A stretch of 64,000 bases of DNA, taken from assembly GCF_017255185.1 (NCBI RefSeq), contig NZ_JAFKCZ010000005.1:1-64000 (forward strand), written 5' to 3'. The stretch is from Parahaliea mediterranea (GTDB lineage: Bacteria; Pseudomonadota; Gammaproteobacteria; Pseudomonadales; Halieaceae). Below, one piece after another: positions 56,807 to 64,000 of the stretch; position 1 is the stretch's first letter; the number at the start of each line of letters is the position of its first letter. The notes under the pieces were generated by a model. That model saw only the letters and a list, made by a program, of their open reading frames with translations. It was not told the origin of the DNA and did not search any database. The translations under genes were made by a program, and so were the position numbers.

Positions 56807-58384
56807 TCAGCCGACGCCGCGATCGACACCCTCCCAGTAGCTGGCGCGCACCGCTTTCTTGTCGGGTTTGCCCACCGGGGTTAGGGGGATGGCGTCCACG
56901 TAGTCGACGCTCTTGGGCGCCTGTACCGAACCCTTGGCGTCCTTGACCCGTCGGATCAGCGCGGAGGTCAGCTCGTCGGAGGCCCGCGCGTCCGGTTTCA
57001 GTACCACCACCGCTTTCACCGCCTCGCCCCAGCGCTCGTCGGGCACGCCCACCACCACCACCTGGGCCACTGCCTCGTGGGTGGCGAGCACGTCCTCCAC
57101 TTCCCGCGGGAAGACGTTGAAGCCGCCGCTGACAATCATGTCCTTGGTGCGGTCCACGATGTACAGAAAACCGTCCTCGTCCAGGCGCCCCACGTCGCCG
57201 GTGTGCAGCCAGCCGCCGGCGAAGGCCTCGGCAGTCTGCTCCGGCAAATCCTTGTAGCCCTTCATCAACAGCGGGCCGCGCACGCAGATCTCGCCGGGCT
57301 CGCCGGGCTCGACGGGATTGCCCTCGCCGTCGAGCAGCGCCAGGTGAATCCAGGGCGAGGGCCGGCCGCAGGAGGCCAGCCGCTCCGGCCGGGCGAGATC
57401 GTGGTCGGCCTTGCGCATGTTGGCGATGACCATGGGGGCCTCGGACTGGCCGAAGAATTGATAGAAGACCTGCCCCCACTTCTCGATGCCCTCCCGCAGG
57501 CGGGCAGGGCTCATGGGGGAGGCGCCGTAGAAGATCGTTTCCATGCTGCTCATGTCGGCGCTGGCCGCGCGCGGCGAATCCAGCAGGAAGTACAGCATCA
57601 CCGGCACCAGCATGGTGGCGGTGATGCGGTGTTGCTCCACCATGTCGAAGAAGGCGTCCGGCGAGAAGCCCTGCATGACATAGAACGCGCCGCCCTTTTG
57701 CAGTACCGGGATGAAAAAGGCCGCCGCGGCATGGGAGAGCGGCGTGGCGATCAGCATGCGCAGCTCTTCGGGGAACTCCCACTCCGCCATCTGGATCTGG
57801 GTCATGTAGGCGGTGGTGCGGTAGGCGCTCATGACACCCTTGGGCCTGCCGGTGGTGCCGCCAGTAAAGTTGACCGAGGCGGTGTCTTCCGGGTCCACCT
57901 CCGGCGCCACCAGGGCCTGGGGTGTGAAGGTGGCCGCCAGCGCCAGGTAGTCCTCGCCCTGTGTCGAGGGGCCGAAGGACAGCAGCTGCAGCCGTGGCAG
58001 CCGCGCTTGCAGCGCCGCCGCCACCTCCTCGAAAGCGCTGGGGTCGAACACCAGGGCGTCGACTTCCGCCGCCTCCAGCACGTAGGCGTGATCGTCCAGG
58101 GAGCCCAGAGGGTGCAGGGGCGTGCCGATGCAGCCGGCCAGCTGCATGGCGGCGATGTTGGACAGTACCTCCGGGCGGTTGCCGGAGATCACCGCCACGC
58201 GGCTGCCCCGGTGCAGGCCCCGGGACTGCAGGGCCTGTACCAGCTGGCTGGTTTGCTCGCGGACCTCCCGGTAGCTGGCCACCTTGTCGCCCAGGAACAG
58301 GCAGGGCTCGTCGTTGTAGCGGTTGAGCCCCTCCACCAGCAGGTGGGGCATGAGGGGAGGGTGGTACAGGGCGCTGTCGTTCAT
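56807..58384 (-). CDS. AMP-forming acyl-CoA synthetase
   Basis: A 525-residue ANL-superfamily ligase: P-loop 'VNFTGGTTGRPKGVMS', 'IFYGASPMSP', 'GGWLHTGDVGRLDEDGFLYI', 'DRTKDMIVSGGFNVFPREVE' (in parts) and the C-terminal lysine in 'LTPVGKPDKKAVRA'. It activates a carboxylic acid to its CoA thioester through an acyl-AMP. Chain length or aromatic specificity cannot be read. It may work with the MBL hydrolase and esterase encoded nearby. Confidence 0.92.
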   Translation of the reverse strand: MNDSALYHPPLMPHLLVEGLNRYNDEPCLFLGDKVASYREVREQTSQLVQALQSRGLHRGSRVAVISGNRPEVLSNIAAMQLAGCIGTPLHPLGSLDDHAYVLEAAEVDALVFDPSAFEEVAAALQARLPRLQLLSFGPSTQGEDYLALAATFTPQALVAPEVDPEDTASVNFTGGTTGRPKGVMSAYRTTAYMTQIQMAEWEFPEELRMLIATPLSHAAAAFFIPVLQKGGAFYVMQGFSPDAFFDMVEQHRITATMLVPVMLYFLLDSPRAASADMSSMETIFYGASPMSPARLREGIEKWGQVFYQFFGQSEAPMVIANMRKADHDLARPERLASCGRPSPWIHLALLDGEGNPVEPGEPGEICVRGPLLMKGYKDLPEQTAEAFAGGWLHTGDVGRLDEDGFLYIVDRTKDMIVSGGFNVFPREVEDVLATHEAVAQVVVVGVPDERWGEAVKAVVVLKPDARASDELTSALIRRVKDAKGSVQAPKSVDYVDAIPLTPVGKPDKKAVRASYWEGVDRGVG

Positions 58385-58495
58385 GGTGGTTCCCCTTGAG
58401 ACTTGAGGTAACAGTGATGGCTTGGCGCCATTCTAGGAACCGCGGTGGGCGGGGAACAGGTACAAAGAGGCCAGAATTAGTGAACTATCCGTCGC

Positions 58496-58550
58496 CCGGC
58501 CCGGCCCGGCCCGGCCCGGCCCGGCTCGGCTCGGCCCGGCTCGGCTCGGC
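58496..58550. repeat. eleven tandem copies of the pentamer YCGGC
   Basis: The sequence consists of 11 consecutive five-base units, seven CCGGC and four TCGGC. It lies upstream of the acyl-CoA synthetase gene, between it and the esterase terminator. Unit number can vary by slippage, so it is a candidate phase-variable or spacing-sensitive promoter element. Confidence 0.85.
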
Positions 58551-58558
58551 CTGCCCAC

Positions 58559-58585
58559 GCCGGGCGCCCCGGTGAGGCGCCCGGC
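58559..58585 (-). terminator. hairpin after the esterase gene
   Basis: GCCGGGCGCC and GGCGCCCGGC form a perfect 10-bp stem with loop CCGGTGA, 11 bp past the esterase stop on the minus strand. Confidence 0.7.
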
Positions 58586-58595
58586 CCAGGGTTGT

Positions 58596-59555
58596 TCAGG
58601 CGGGGGTGTCCAGTCCCAGGCCGCGGCGTAGCACCGCGAGGGTGTCGGCCATTTCCCGCTGGTGAATCCGGGTCTGGGCGAACACGCTGGAACCGTGGAA
58701 GGTGCCGGGGTAGTTGTGGATCTCCGCCTGTACCCCGGCCTGCAGCAGGCGCATGCCGTAGAGCAGGCCCTCGTCGCGCAGGGGGTCGAACTCCATGGTG
58801 GAGATATAGGCCGGCGGCAGGCCCGCCAGGTCGGTGGCGCGCGCCGGGGCGGCGTAGGCGGGAACGTTGTCGGCGCCGGGCGTGTAGGCCTCGCCCAGGT
58901 AGTATCGCCAGCTCAGTTCCGCCTTGCCTCGGTCCCAGCAGGGCGTGTCGGTGAACCGCAGCATGCTGGGACTGTCCATGCGGTCGTCCAGCACCGGGAT
59001 GCCCAGGAGCTGGAAGCACAGGGCCGGGCCCTTTTCATCCCGGGCGCGCAGGGCGCAGGCGGCGGCCAGGCAGCCGCCCGCGCTCTGGCCGCCAATGCCC
59101 AGGCGCTGGGGGTCGAGGCCCAGCTCGCCGGCGTTGGCCGCGGTCCAGGCCAGGGCCGCGTAGCAGTCGTTCAAGGGGCCGGGGTAAGCCGTCTCCGGAC
59201 TCAGGCGGTAGTCAACCGACACAATCACAATGCCCAGGGCCCGGCACAGGTTGACGCAGATGCCGTGCTCGCTGTCCAGGTTGCCCAGCGCGAAACCGCC
59301 GCCGTGGATGTAGACCAGCCCGGGCACCGGGCCGCTGGCCGCCGCCGGCCGGTAGCTGCGTACAGCGACATCGGGTGCTCCGTCCAGGCCCGGAATCGCG
59401 CGGTCCTCGAAGGTCACGCCACTGGTGTCGAGGTCGGCGATCAATGCCTGGGTGGCGCCGGCGAAGGCGGCGCGGGCGGCGGCCGGGTCGGCCATGTCCA
59501 CCGGCGGCATGAAGTCCAGCAGGGGGGCGATTTCGGGGTCGAAGTTATAGGGCAT
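58596..59555 (-). CDS. alpha/beta hydrolase, hormone-sensitive-lipase family esterase
   Basis: A 319-residue cytoplasmic esterase: oxyanion-hole motif HGGG in 'VYIHGGGFALG', nucleophile serine in 'GIGGQSAGGCLA' (GxSxG), aspartate in 'STMEFDPLRDEG', and histidine in 'YPGTFHGSS'. This is the type IV (HSL) family acting on short-chain esters. The ATG at 59555 is preferred over an upstream ATG at 59591 because it begins the conserved start. The terminal hairpin separates it from the synthetase gene. Confidence 0.9.
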   Translation of the reverse strand: MPYNFDPEIAPLLDFMPPVDMADPAAARAAFAGATQALIADLDTSGVTFEDRAIPGLDGAPDVAVRSYRPAAASGPVPGLVYIHGGGFALGNLDSEHGICVNLCRALGIVIVSVDYRLSPETAYPGPLNDCYAALAWTAANAGELGLDPQRLGIGGQSAGGCLAAACALRARDEKGPALCFQLLGIPVLDDRMDSPSMLRFTDTPCWDRGKAELSWRYYLGEAYTPGADNVPAYAAPARATDLAGLPPAYISTMEFDPLRDEGLLYGMRLLQAGVQAEIHNYPGTFHGSSVFAQTRIHQREMADTLAVLRRGLGLDTPA

Positions 59556-59669
59556 GGTAGTGGGCCTGTGGGTTGCGCATGGGAAGATCACAGCATATCC
59601 GCTGGTTCCTCGAAGTGTAGTGCGGCAGGTACAACAATGGATACCTGCCAGCCGGGTTTTTCCCCGCTC

Positions 59670-60776
59670 TCAGTCCAGGCGTTTGTGGAAGCGCGCGGTG
59701 GCGACCAGCAGCATGACCAGGGTAAAGCCGCCGAGCCACAGCATATCGCCGGCGAGTTGCCCGGTCTCCGCGCCGCGCAGCACCACGCCGCGCACCAGGC
59801 GCACGAAGTGGGTGGCGGGGAAGGCCTCGGCGATGTACTGGGCCGCCACCGGCATGGCGTCGTAGGGAAACATAAAGCCGCTGAGCAGGATGGAGGGCAG
59901 CAGAATAAAGATGGTCAGCTGCATGGCCTGCAACTGGGTCCGGGCGATGGTGGAGATCAGCAGGCCCAAGGTCAGGCTGGCGGCGATAAAGACCAGGGTG
60001 GCCAGCGCCAGGGTCCCCAGTCCGCCCAGGAAGGGCACGTCGAACACCACGCGGCCCAGGCCGAGGATGATCGCCACCTGCACCAGTCCCACCAGGATGT
60101 AGGGCACCAGCTTGGCCACCATCAACTCGATGGGATGGATGGGGGTGGTGATCAGCAACTCCATGTTGCCCAGTTCCCGCTCGCGCACCAGGGCCAGGGC
60201 GGTGAACAGGATCATGGTCATGGTGAGCACGATGGCGGTGAGGCCGGGTACGATGTTCACCGCCGAGCGGCGCTCGGGATTGAAAAACAGGCTCACCTCG
60301 AAGGTGGGCGGACTGGCGGTATAGGCCGCCGCCGGGGCAGCGGCGTCGAGCTTGAGGGGCATGGTGCGCAGCGACAGCAGGGCAGAGCTGACCATGGTGT
60401 CCGAGGCGTCCACCAGCCACTGGCCCACGGTGTCGCCCGCGGCGACGCGGCGCGCCAGGTCGCGGGGGAAGACCAGGGCCGCGCGCACTTCGCCGGCGAT
60501 CACCGCGGCCTCGGCCTCCTGGGGCGTATCGAAGCGGGAGACGATGTCCACCACCTGGGTCACCCGCACCTGCTCGGTGATCACCCGCGCCGCGGCGCTG
60601 CCGCTCAAGTCCACCACCGCGATGGGTACGTGGCGCACCACGCTGTTGATGGCGTAGCCGAACAACAGCAACTGCACCAGCGGGATCATGATGATCATGC
60701 CGAAGCTCATGCGGTCCCGGGACAGTTGCAGGAACTCCTTGCGCGATACCGCCGCGATCCGGGTCAGCGCGCTCAC
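59670..60776 (-). CDS. ABC-2 type exporter permease
   Basis: A 368-residue inner-membrane protein: one N-terminal helix, a large extracytoplasmic domain (about 40-175), then five C-terminal helices with 'GLTAIVLTMTMILFTALALV' and 'RERELGNMELLITTPI', typical of YhhJ/YbhR-type ABC-2 permeases. The GTG start overlaps the ATPase stop (GTGA). It is the last gene of an HlyD, ATPase, permease unit that exports a small molecule, perhaps a drug or lipid-like compound. Confidence 0.92.
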   Translation of the reverse strand: MSALTRIAAVSRKEFLQLSRDRMSFGMIIMIPLVQLLLFGYAINSVVRHVPIAVVDLSGSAAARVITEQVRVTQVVDIVSRFDTPQEAEAAVIAGEVRAALVFPRDLARRVAAGDTVGQWLVDASDTMVSSALLSLRTMPLKLDAAAPAAAYTASPPTFEVSLFFNPERRSAVNIVPGLTAIVLTMTMILFTALALVRERELGNMELLITTPIHPIELMVAKLVPYILVGLVQVAIILGLGRVVFDVPFLGGLGTLALATLVFIAASLTLGLLISTIARTQLQAMQLTIFILLPSILLSGFMFPYDAMPVAAQYIAEAFPATHFVRLVRGVVLRGAETGQLAGDMLWLGGFTLVMLLVATARFHKRLD

Positions 60777-61699
60777 GCGGCCCGCTCCCCGCTGGTGGCG
60801 GCCATGAACACGTCCTCGAGGTTGGGCCGCGTCGCCCGCGGCTGTTGCGCCGGGTCGTTGAGTTGCCCGCGCAGGTAGTCGAGGGGCGCGGCGACCGGTT
60901 CGCCCAGCAGTACCCGCAGGCTGCTGCCCTGCTGCGCGGCGGATACCACCTCTGGCTGTGCCATCAGGTGTTGGCGCAATTGTCGCAGGCCGGGGCCGTT
61001 GACTTCGATGACGCGCCCGTCGAGCGCTTGCATCAGGGCGTCGGGGGCGTCGTTGCGGCGCACCTGTCCGCGCTCGAGGATGGCCAGCCGGTGACAGCGT
61101 TCGGCCTCGTCCATGTAGTGGGTGGACACCAGGATGGTGGTGCCGGCCTCGCTGAGGTCGAACAGTTTTTCCCAGAAGTCGCGGCGGTTTTCCGGGTCCA
61201 CCGCCGAGGTGGGTTCGTCGAGAAACAGCAGGGTGGGGCGGTGCAGGGTGGCCGCCGCCAGGGCCACCCGCTGGCGCTGGCCGCCGCTCATCGCGTCCAG
61301 GCGGCGGTCGCGCAGGTCGGTGAGTGTGAACTGCGCCAGCACTTCGTCGATGCGCCGCCATCGGTCGCGCCGATCCAGGCCGTAGATATCGGCCATGAAG
61401 CGCAGGTTTTCGCGGGTGGACAGGTCGGTGTAGAGCGAAAATTTCTGCGTCATGTAGCCGATCCGCTGGCGCAGCTGCTCGGCTTGCTCGGGCACCTTCA
61501 GGCCGAGGACTTCCACGTCGCCGTCACTGGGGGTCAGCAGCCCGCAGAGCATGCGGATGGTGGTGGTCTTGCCGGAGCCGTTGGGGCCGAGGAAGCCGAA
61601 GATGCGACCGCTCTCGACTTCCATGTCGAGGTGGTCGACGGCGGTCAGGTCGCCGAAGCGCTTGCTGATGCCCCTGGCGCGAATGGCGTACTCAGTCAT
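60773..61699 (-). CDS. ABC transporter ATPase
   Basis: A 308-residue nucleotide-binding protein: Walker A 'GPNGSGKTTTIRML', Q-loop in 'GYMTQKFSLY', signature 'DAMSGGQRQRVAL', Walker B 'TLLFLDEPTSAVDP' and the switch histidine in 'VSTHYMDEAERC'. Its C-terminal extension of about 80 residues is normal for this YbhF-like half. It powers the ABC-2 permease. Start at 61699 overlaps the HlyD gene by 8 bp. Confidence 0.94.
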   Translation of the reverse strand: MTEYAIRARGISKRFGDLTAVDHLDMEVESGRIFGFLGPNGSGKTTTIRMLCGLLTPSDGDVEVLGLKVPEQAEQLRQRIGYMTQKFSLYTDLSTRENLRFMADIYGLDRRDRWRRIDEVLAQFTLTDLRDRRLDAMSGGQRQRVALAAATLHRPTLLFLDEPTSAVDPENRRDFWEKLFDLSEAGTTILVSTHYMDEAERCHRLAILERGQVRRNDAPDALMQALDGRVIEVNGPGLRQLRQHLMAQPEVVSAAQQGSSLRVLLGEPVAAPLDYLRGQLNDPAQQPRATRPNLEDVFMAATSGERAA

Positions 61700-62666
61700 G
61701 GCCCAAATCGACCTGCACCGGCACGCCGGTGGGCAGCCCGTCGCCGTCGAGCAGGTCGAACTCGGCCATGTACACCAGCCGCGAACGGTCGGAGGCGTTG
61801 AGGGCGTAGTAGGGTGTAAAGGCGGGATCGGTGGCGACCCAGCGCAGCTGGCCGGTGAGCGCCCCGTCGATACCGTCCACGTGGACCGGTACCTCCATGC
61901 CCACGCGCAGGTGGGCGCGATGGATTTCCGGTACGTAGACACGGGCGAAGGGCCGGCTGTCGGCGAGCATGATCGCGAGGGTCGAGCCCTGGGGGACGCG
62001 CTCGCCCACGTTCCAGGGCAGGCTGTCGAGGAGGGCGTCGCGGGTGGCGGTCACGCTGAGTTCCTCGAGGTGGCGCTGCTCCAGGGCCAGCTGGGCCCGG
62101 GTGGCTTCCAGTTCGGCCCGGCCCTGTTCCAGTTGTTCCGGCCGCGTGCCGTTGGTCAGGCGCAGCAATTCCTCGCGCGCGGACTCGAGGGAGGCCTCGG
62201 CGGCGTCGCGGGTGGCCAGGGCGGTATCCACCGTGGCCTGGGCCGCCAGGTTTTGCGCCAGCAGGCGCCTGGCCCGCTGGTAGTTGGCCTCGGCCTCCAC
62301 CAGGGTGGCCTGCGCGCCGGAGGCGCGGGCACTGGCGGCGGCGATATCTTCCTTGCGCGCGCCGTTGCGCAGTTCCTCCATGCGCGCCGCGGCCCGGGCC
62401 ACCTCGGCCTGGGCCCTTGCCACCACCGCCCGCTGGTTGCGGTCATCGAGCTGCACCAGCAGGTCGCCGCGCTTGACCGGACGGCCCTCTTGGCGGGGCT
62501 GGTCGACAATGATCTCGCTGGCGGTGGCGCGCAGGATGATGCGGTCGCGCTCCAGGGTGCCCAGGGCCAGATCGTTGGCCTCGCCGGCGCAGCCAGCCAG
62601 CAGCGACAGCAACAGGCCGTAGGTGAGCGTGCGAACCGCGAGGAGCAATGGCGTGACAGTCGGCAT
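61692..62666 (-). CDS. HlyD-family exporter adaptor, probable lipoprotein
   Basis: A 324-residue periplasmic adaptor with lipobox LAGC (GLLLSLLAGCAGE), a split lipoyl domain, and a long Ala/Glu/Arg-rich coiled coil (about 85-200) that reaches the outer membrane channel. It resembles YbhG. It starts the three-gene ABC exporter operon (HlyD, ATPase, permease), with overlapping junctions throughout. A cognate outer-membrane channel is not encoded here. Confidence 0.88.
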   Translation of the reverse strand: MPTVTPLLLAVRTLTYGLLLSLLAGCAGEANDLALGTLERDRIILRATASEIIVDQPRQEGRPVKRGDLLVQLDDRNQRAVVARAQAEVARAAARMEELRNGARKEDIAAASARASGAQATLVEAEANYQRARRLLAQNLAAQATVDTALATRDAAEASLESAREELLRLTNGTRPEQLEQGRAELEATRAQLALEQRHLEELSVTATRDALLDSLPWNVGERVPQGSTLAIMLADSRPFARVYVPEIHRAHLRVGMEVPVHVDGIDGALTGQLRWVATDPAFTPYYALNASDRSRLVYMAEFDLLDGDGLPTGVPVQVDLGHD

Positions 62667-62723
62667 GGCGTGACTCCGGCGACAGGTGCCCCGTTTATAG
62701 CACTTGAGGCCGGCGAGGGAAAA

Positions 62724-62747
62724 CCGGGGCCCGGTAACAGGCCCCGG
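62724..62747 (-). terminator. hairpin after the citrate synthase-like gene
   Basis: CCGGGGCC and GGCCCCGG form a perfect 8-bp stem with loop CGGTAACA, 7 bp past the gene's stop on the minus strand. Confidence 0.65.
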
Positions 62748-62754
62748 GGGGCGG

Positions 62755-63867
62755 TCAGTCCAAGTTGGGGTTGTAGCGCGCGCGCGGGCGGATCAGGCGG
62801 CTGTCGCGGCTGAACTCCAGGAAGTGGGCGATGTAGCCGTAGACCCGGGCCATGGCGAACATGGCGGTGAAGAAGTGGCTGGGAATACCCAGGCTGTGGA
62901 ACACCGCGCCCTTGTAGAACTCCACATTGGCCCAGATTTCCTTGCCGCGCTCGGCGAACTCCGCCTGGCAGGCCGCCTCCACCGCCACCAGGGTTTCCAG
63001 AAGCTGCCGGCTTTGGGGCTCGCGGCACAACTGCATGGCCATGGGCTTGAGCAGCTTCGCCCGCGGGTCGACGGTACGGTACTCGCGGTGCCCCATGCCC
63101 ATGATTTTCACCTTGTCCGCCAGGCAGCGGTGCACGTACTCGGCGGCCTGCTCGGGGTGGCCGATGGCCTGGGCCATTTCCAGCGCGGCCTGGTCGGCGC
63201 CGCCGTGCAGGCGCCCGTAGAGGGTGCCGATGGAGGCCGAGATGGATGACTGGATTGGGGCCAGGGTGCTGGCGCAGACACGGCCGGCGAAGGTGCCGGC
63301 GTTGAAGCTGTGCTCCATCTGCAGGATCTGCGCGGCGTCCAGCATGCGCACGGCGTCGGCGTCGGGCGCCTCGCCGTGGAACAGGCTGAGAAAGTTGTAG
63401 TGGAAATCCGTGTCCGAGGTGTTCGCGGCCGGCTCCAGGCCCTGTTCCCGGCGGTAATAGGCGGCGATCAGGCCGGACAGCTTGCCGGCCAGCGCCAGGC
63501 CGTGCTCGGCGTCCAGCCCGAGTCCGAGGCTCTGCTCGGTCGGCAGCTCGATCAGCGGTACCAGGCCCTGCAGCACCAGCATCGGGTGCAGGCCGGAGGG
63601 CAGCTCCGCGAGCAGGGCGCGCTCGCGCTGGTCCAGCTCGGCGTGGGCGCAAAGAAAGCGGGTCAGTTGTTGTTGCTGCGCGCTGTCGGGGCGCTCGCCG
63701 AACAGTACCAGCCAGGCCACCTCGGCGAAGGGGCGTTCGACCAGGTCCACGATGTCCACGCCCCGGTAGCTGAGCCTGCCGGCTTCGCCGTCGACGTCGG
63801 AGATGGCGGTCTCGCCCACGATGACCCCCGCGAGGTCAAAGGATTCCATTGTCATCTGCTGGTTCAT
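62755..63867 (-). CDS. citrate synthase-family protein with Glu at the catalytic Asp position
   Basis: A 370-residue short-type citrate synthase. Substrate histidines are H186 in 'MEHSFNAGTF', H221 in 'GRLHGGADQ' and H260 in 'MGMGHREYRTVDPRA'. The catalytic aspartate of the family lies in 'NVDFY'; here it is glutamate (E316 in 'ANVEFYKGAVFHSLGIP'). It would condense oxaloacetate with acetyl- or propionyl-CoA. The short form and motif style resemble 2-methylcitrate synthases, but no prp genes are visible. ATG at 63867 follows AGAGGAA. Confidence 0.85.
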   Translation of the reverse strand: MNQQMTMESFDLAGVIVGETAISDVDGEAGRLSYRGVDIVDLVERPFAEVAWLVLFGERPDSAQQQQLTRFLCAHAELDQRERALLAELPSGLHPMLVLQGLVPLIELPTEQSLGLGLDAEHGLALAGKLSGLIAAYYRREQGLEPAANTSDTDFHYNFLSLFHGEAPDADAVRMLDAAQILQMEHSFNAGTFAGRVCASTLAPIQSSISASIGTLYGRLHGGADQAALEMAQAIGHPEQAAEYVHRCLADKVKIMGMGHREYRTVDPRAKLLKPMAMQLCREPQSRQLLETLVAVEAACQAEFAERGKEIWANVEFYKGAVFHSLGIPSHFFTAMFAMARVYGYIAHFLEFSRDSRLIRPRARYNPNLD

Positions 63868-64000
63868 GGCGCGTTCCTCTTGCGGTTTGGGCTCGGTATG
63901 GCCCAATGTGCGCGCAAGTATACGGTCGGCCATTTATTCAGTAGAGTTAATTCCACTTATTGCAATATAAGTAAAACTGATATGCGTTTAGAGAACAGCG
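63868..64000. promoter_or_regulatory. AT-rich upstream region and possible start of a divergent gene
   Basis: Upstream of the citrate synthase-like gene the sequence becomes strikingly AT-rich (63930-63980), as expected for promoters. At 63982 an ATG opens a plus-strand frame (MRLENS) that is cut by the window end after six codons. A divergently transcribed regulator is possible, but six codons cannot show this. Confidence 0.3.

Larger units (their letters stand above)
58385..58595. other. intergenic region between acyl-CoA synthetase and esterase genes
   Basis: This 211-bp region between two minus-strand genes holds the pentanucleotide repeat and the esterase terminator described separately. 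It must also hold the acyl-CoA synthetase promoter; no clear -35/-10 pair was seen. Confidence 0.4.

Noticed and set aside
58496-58550. Possible CRISPR-like array
   Set aside because: The units are contiguous pentamers without spacers; this is a simple microsatellite.

Overview
The window is a GC-rich (visibly well above 60 percent) bacterial chromosome segment. TonB-dependent receptors, an RND pump, an Entner-Doudoroff operon, a DmdC-type acyl-CoA dehydrogenase, a Rieske oxygenase operon, c-di-GMP enzymes and a candidate exosortase-H ('midcut') substrate fit a heterotrophic, probably marine, gammaproteobacterium of the Halieaceae/Cellvibrionales type. That placement is inferred from gene content only; there is no rRNA or other marker gene here. 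No tRNA, rRNA or CRISPR array was seen.

Positions 1-5660 form an accessory island with lower GC than the rest. It starts inside the 3' end of an IS3-family transposase and its right terminal repeat. A cut-down small gene follows, whose stop codon overlaps an attC-like integron site. Then come two cassette-like genes, the second broken by an in-frame TGA, a DUF2071 gene, a methyltransferase, a ParE/antitoxin pair, a truncated copy of the downstream VWA gene, a GIY-YIG-type protein and a BrnT/BrnA pair. The intact VWA gene and its ECF sigma factor gene (5700-8260, minus strand) close the island.

Positions 8467-19457 are mixed metabolism: a TonB receptor, a nitrilase-family hydrolase, a MocR-type regulator with an unusual C-terminal extension, the DmdC-like dehydrogenase, a DoxX protein, a DsbA-fold isomerase, an MBL-fold hydrolase and the putative midcut protein. 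Positions 19585-25451 encode a complete tripartite RND efflux system.

Positions 25639-37353 hold a sulfatase, a LysR regulator and the most interesting locus: a tightly packed seven-gene run (28308-37326). It encodes an ornithine-cyclodeaminase-like enzyme, an exported amidohydrolase, a TonB receptor, a Tat-exported M19-like protein lacking some metal ligands, a BASS transporter, a PrnB/IDO-like protein and a kynureninase-like PLP enzyme. This looks like import plus oxidative cleavage of an indole- or tryptophan-like compound.

Positions 37369-42317 contain a TetR gene divergent from an amidohydrolase/Rieske oxygenase/SDR/acetoacetate-decarboxylase-like operon, with candidate operators between them and a long palindromic element inside the operon. 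The rest holds signalling genes (diguanylate cyclase, MCP with a sigma-28-like promoter, MHYT-GGDEF-EAL), an iron alcohol dehydrogenase, zwf-pgl-edd, a BtuB-like receptor, an MBL hydrolase, an acyl-CoA synthetase, an esterase, an HlyD/ABC exporter and a citrate synthase-like gene with an Asp-to-Glu change at the catalytic aspartate position.
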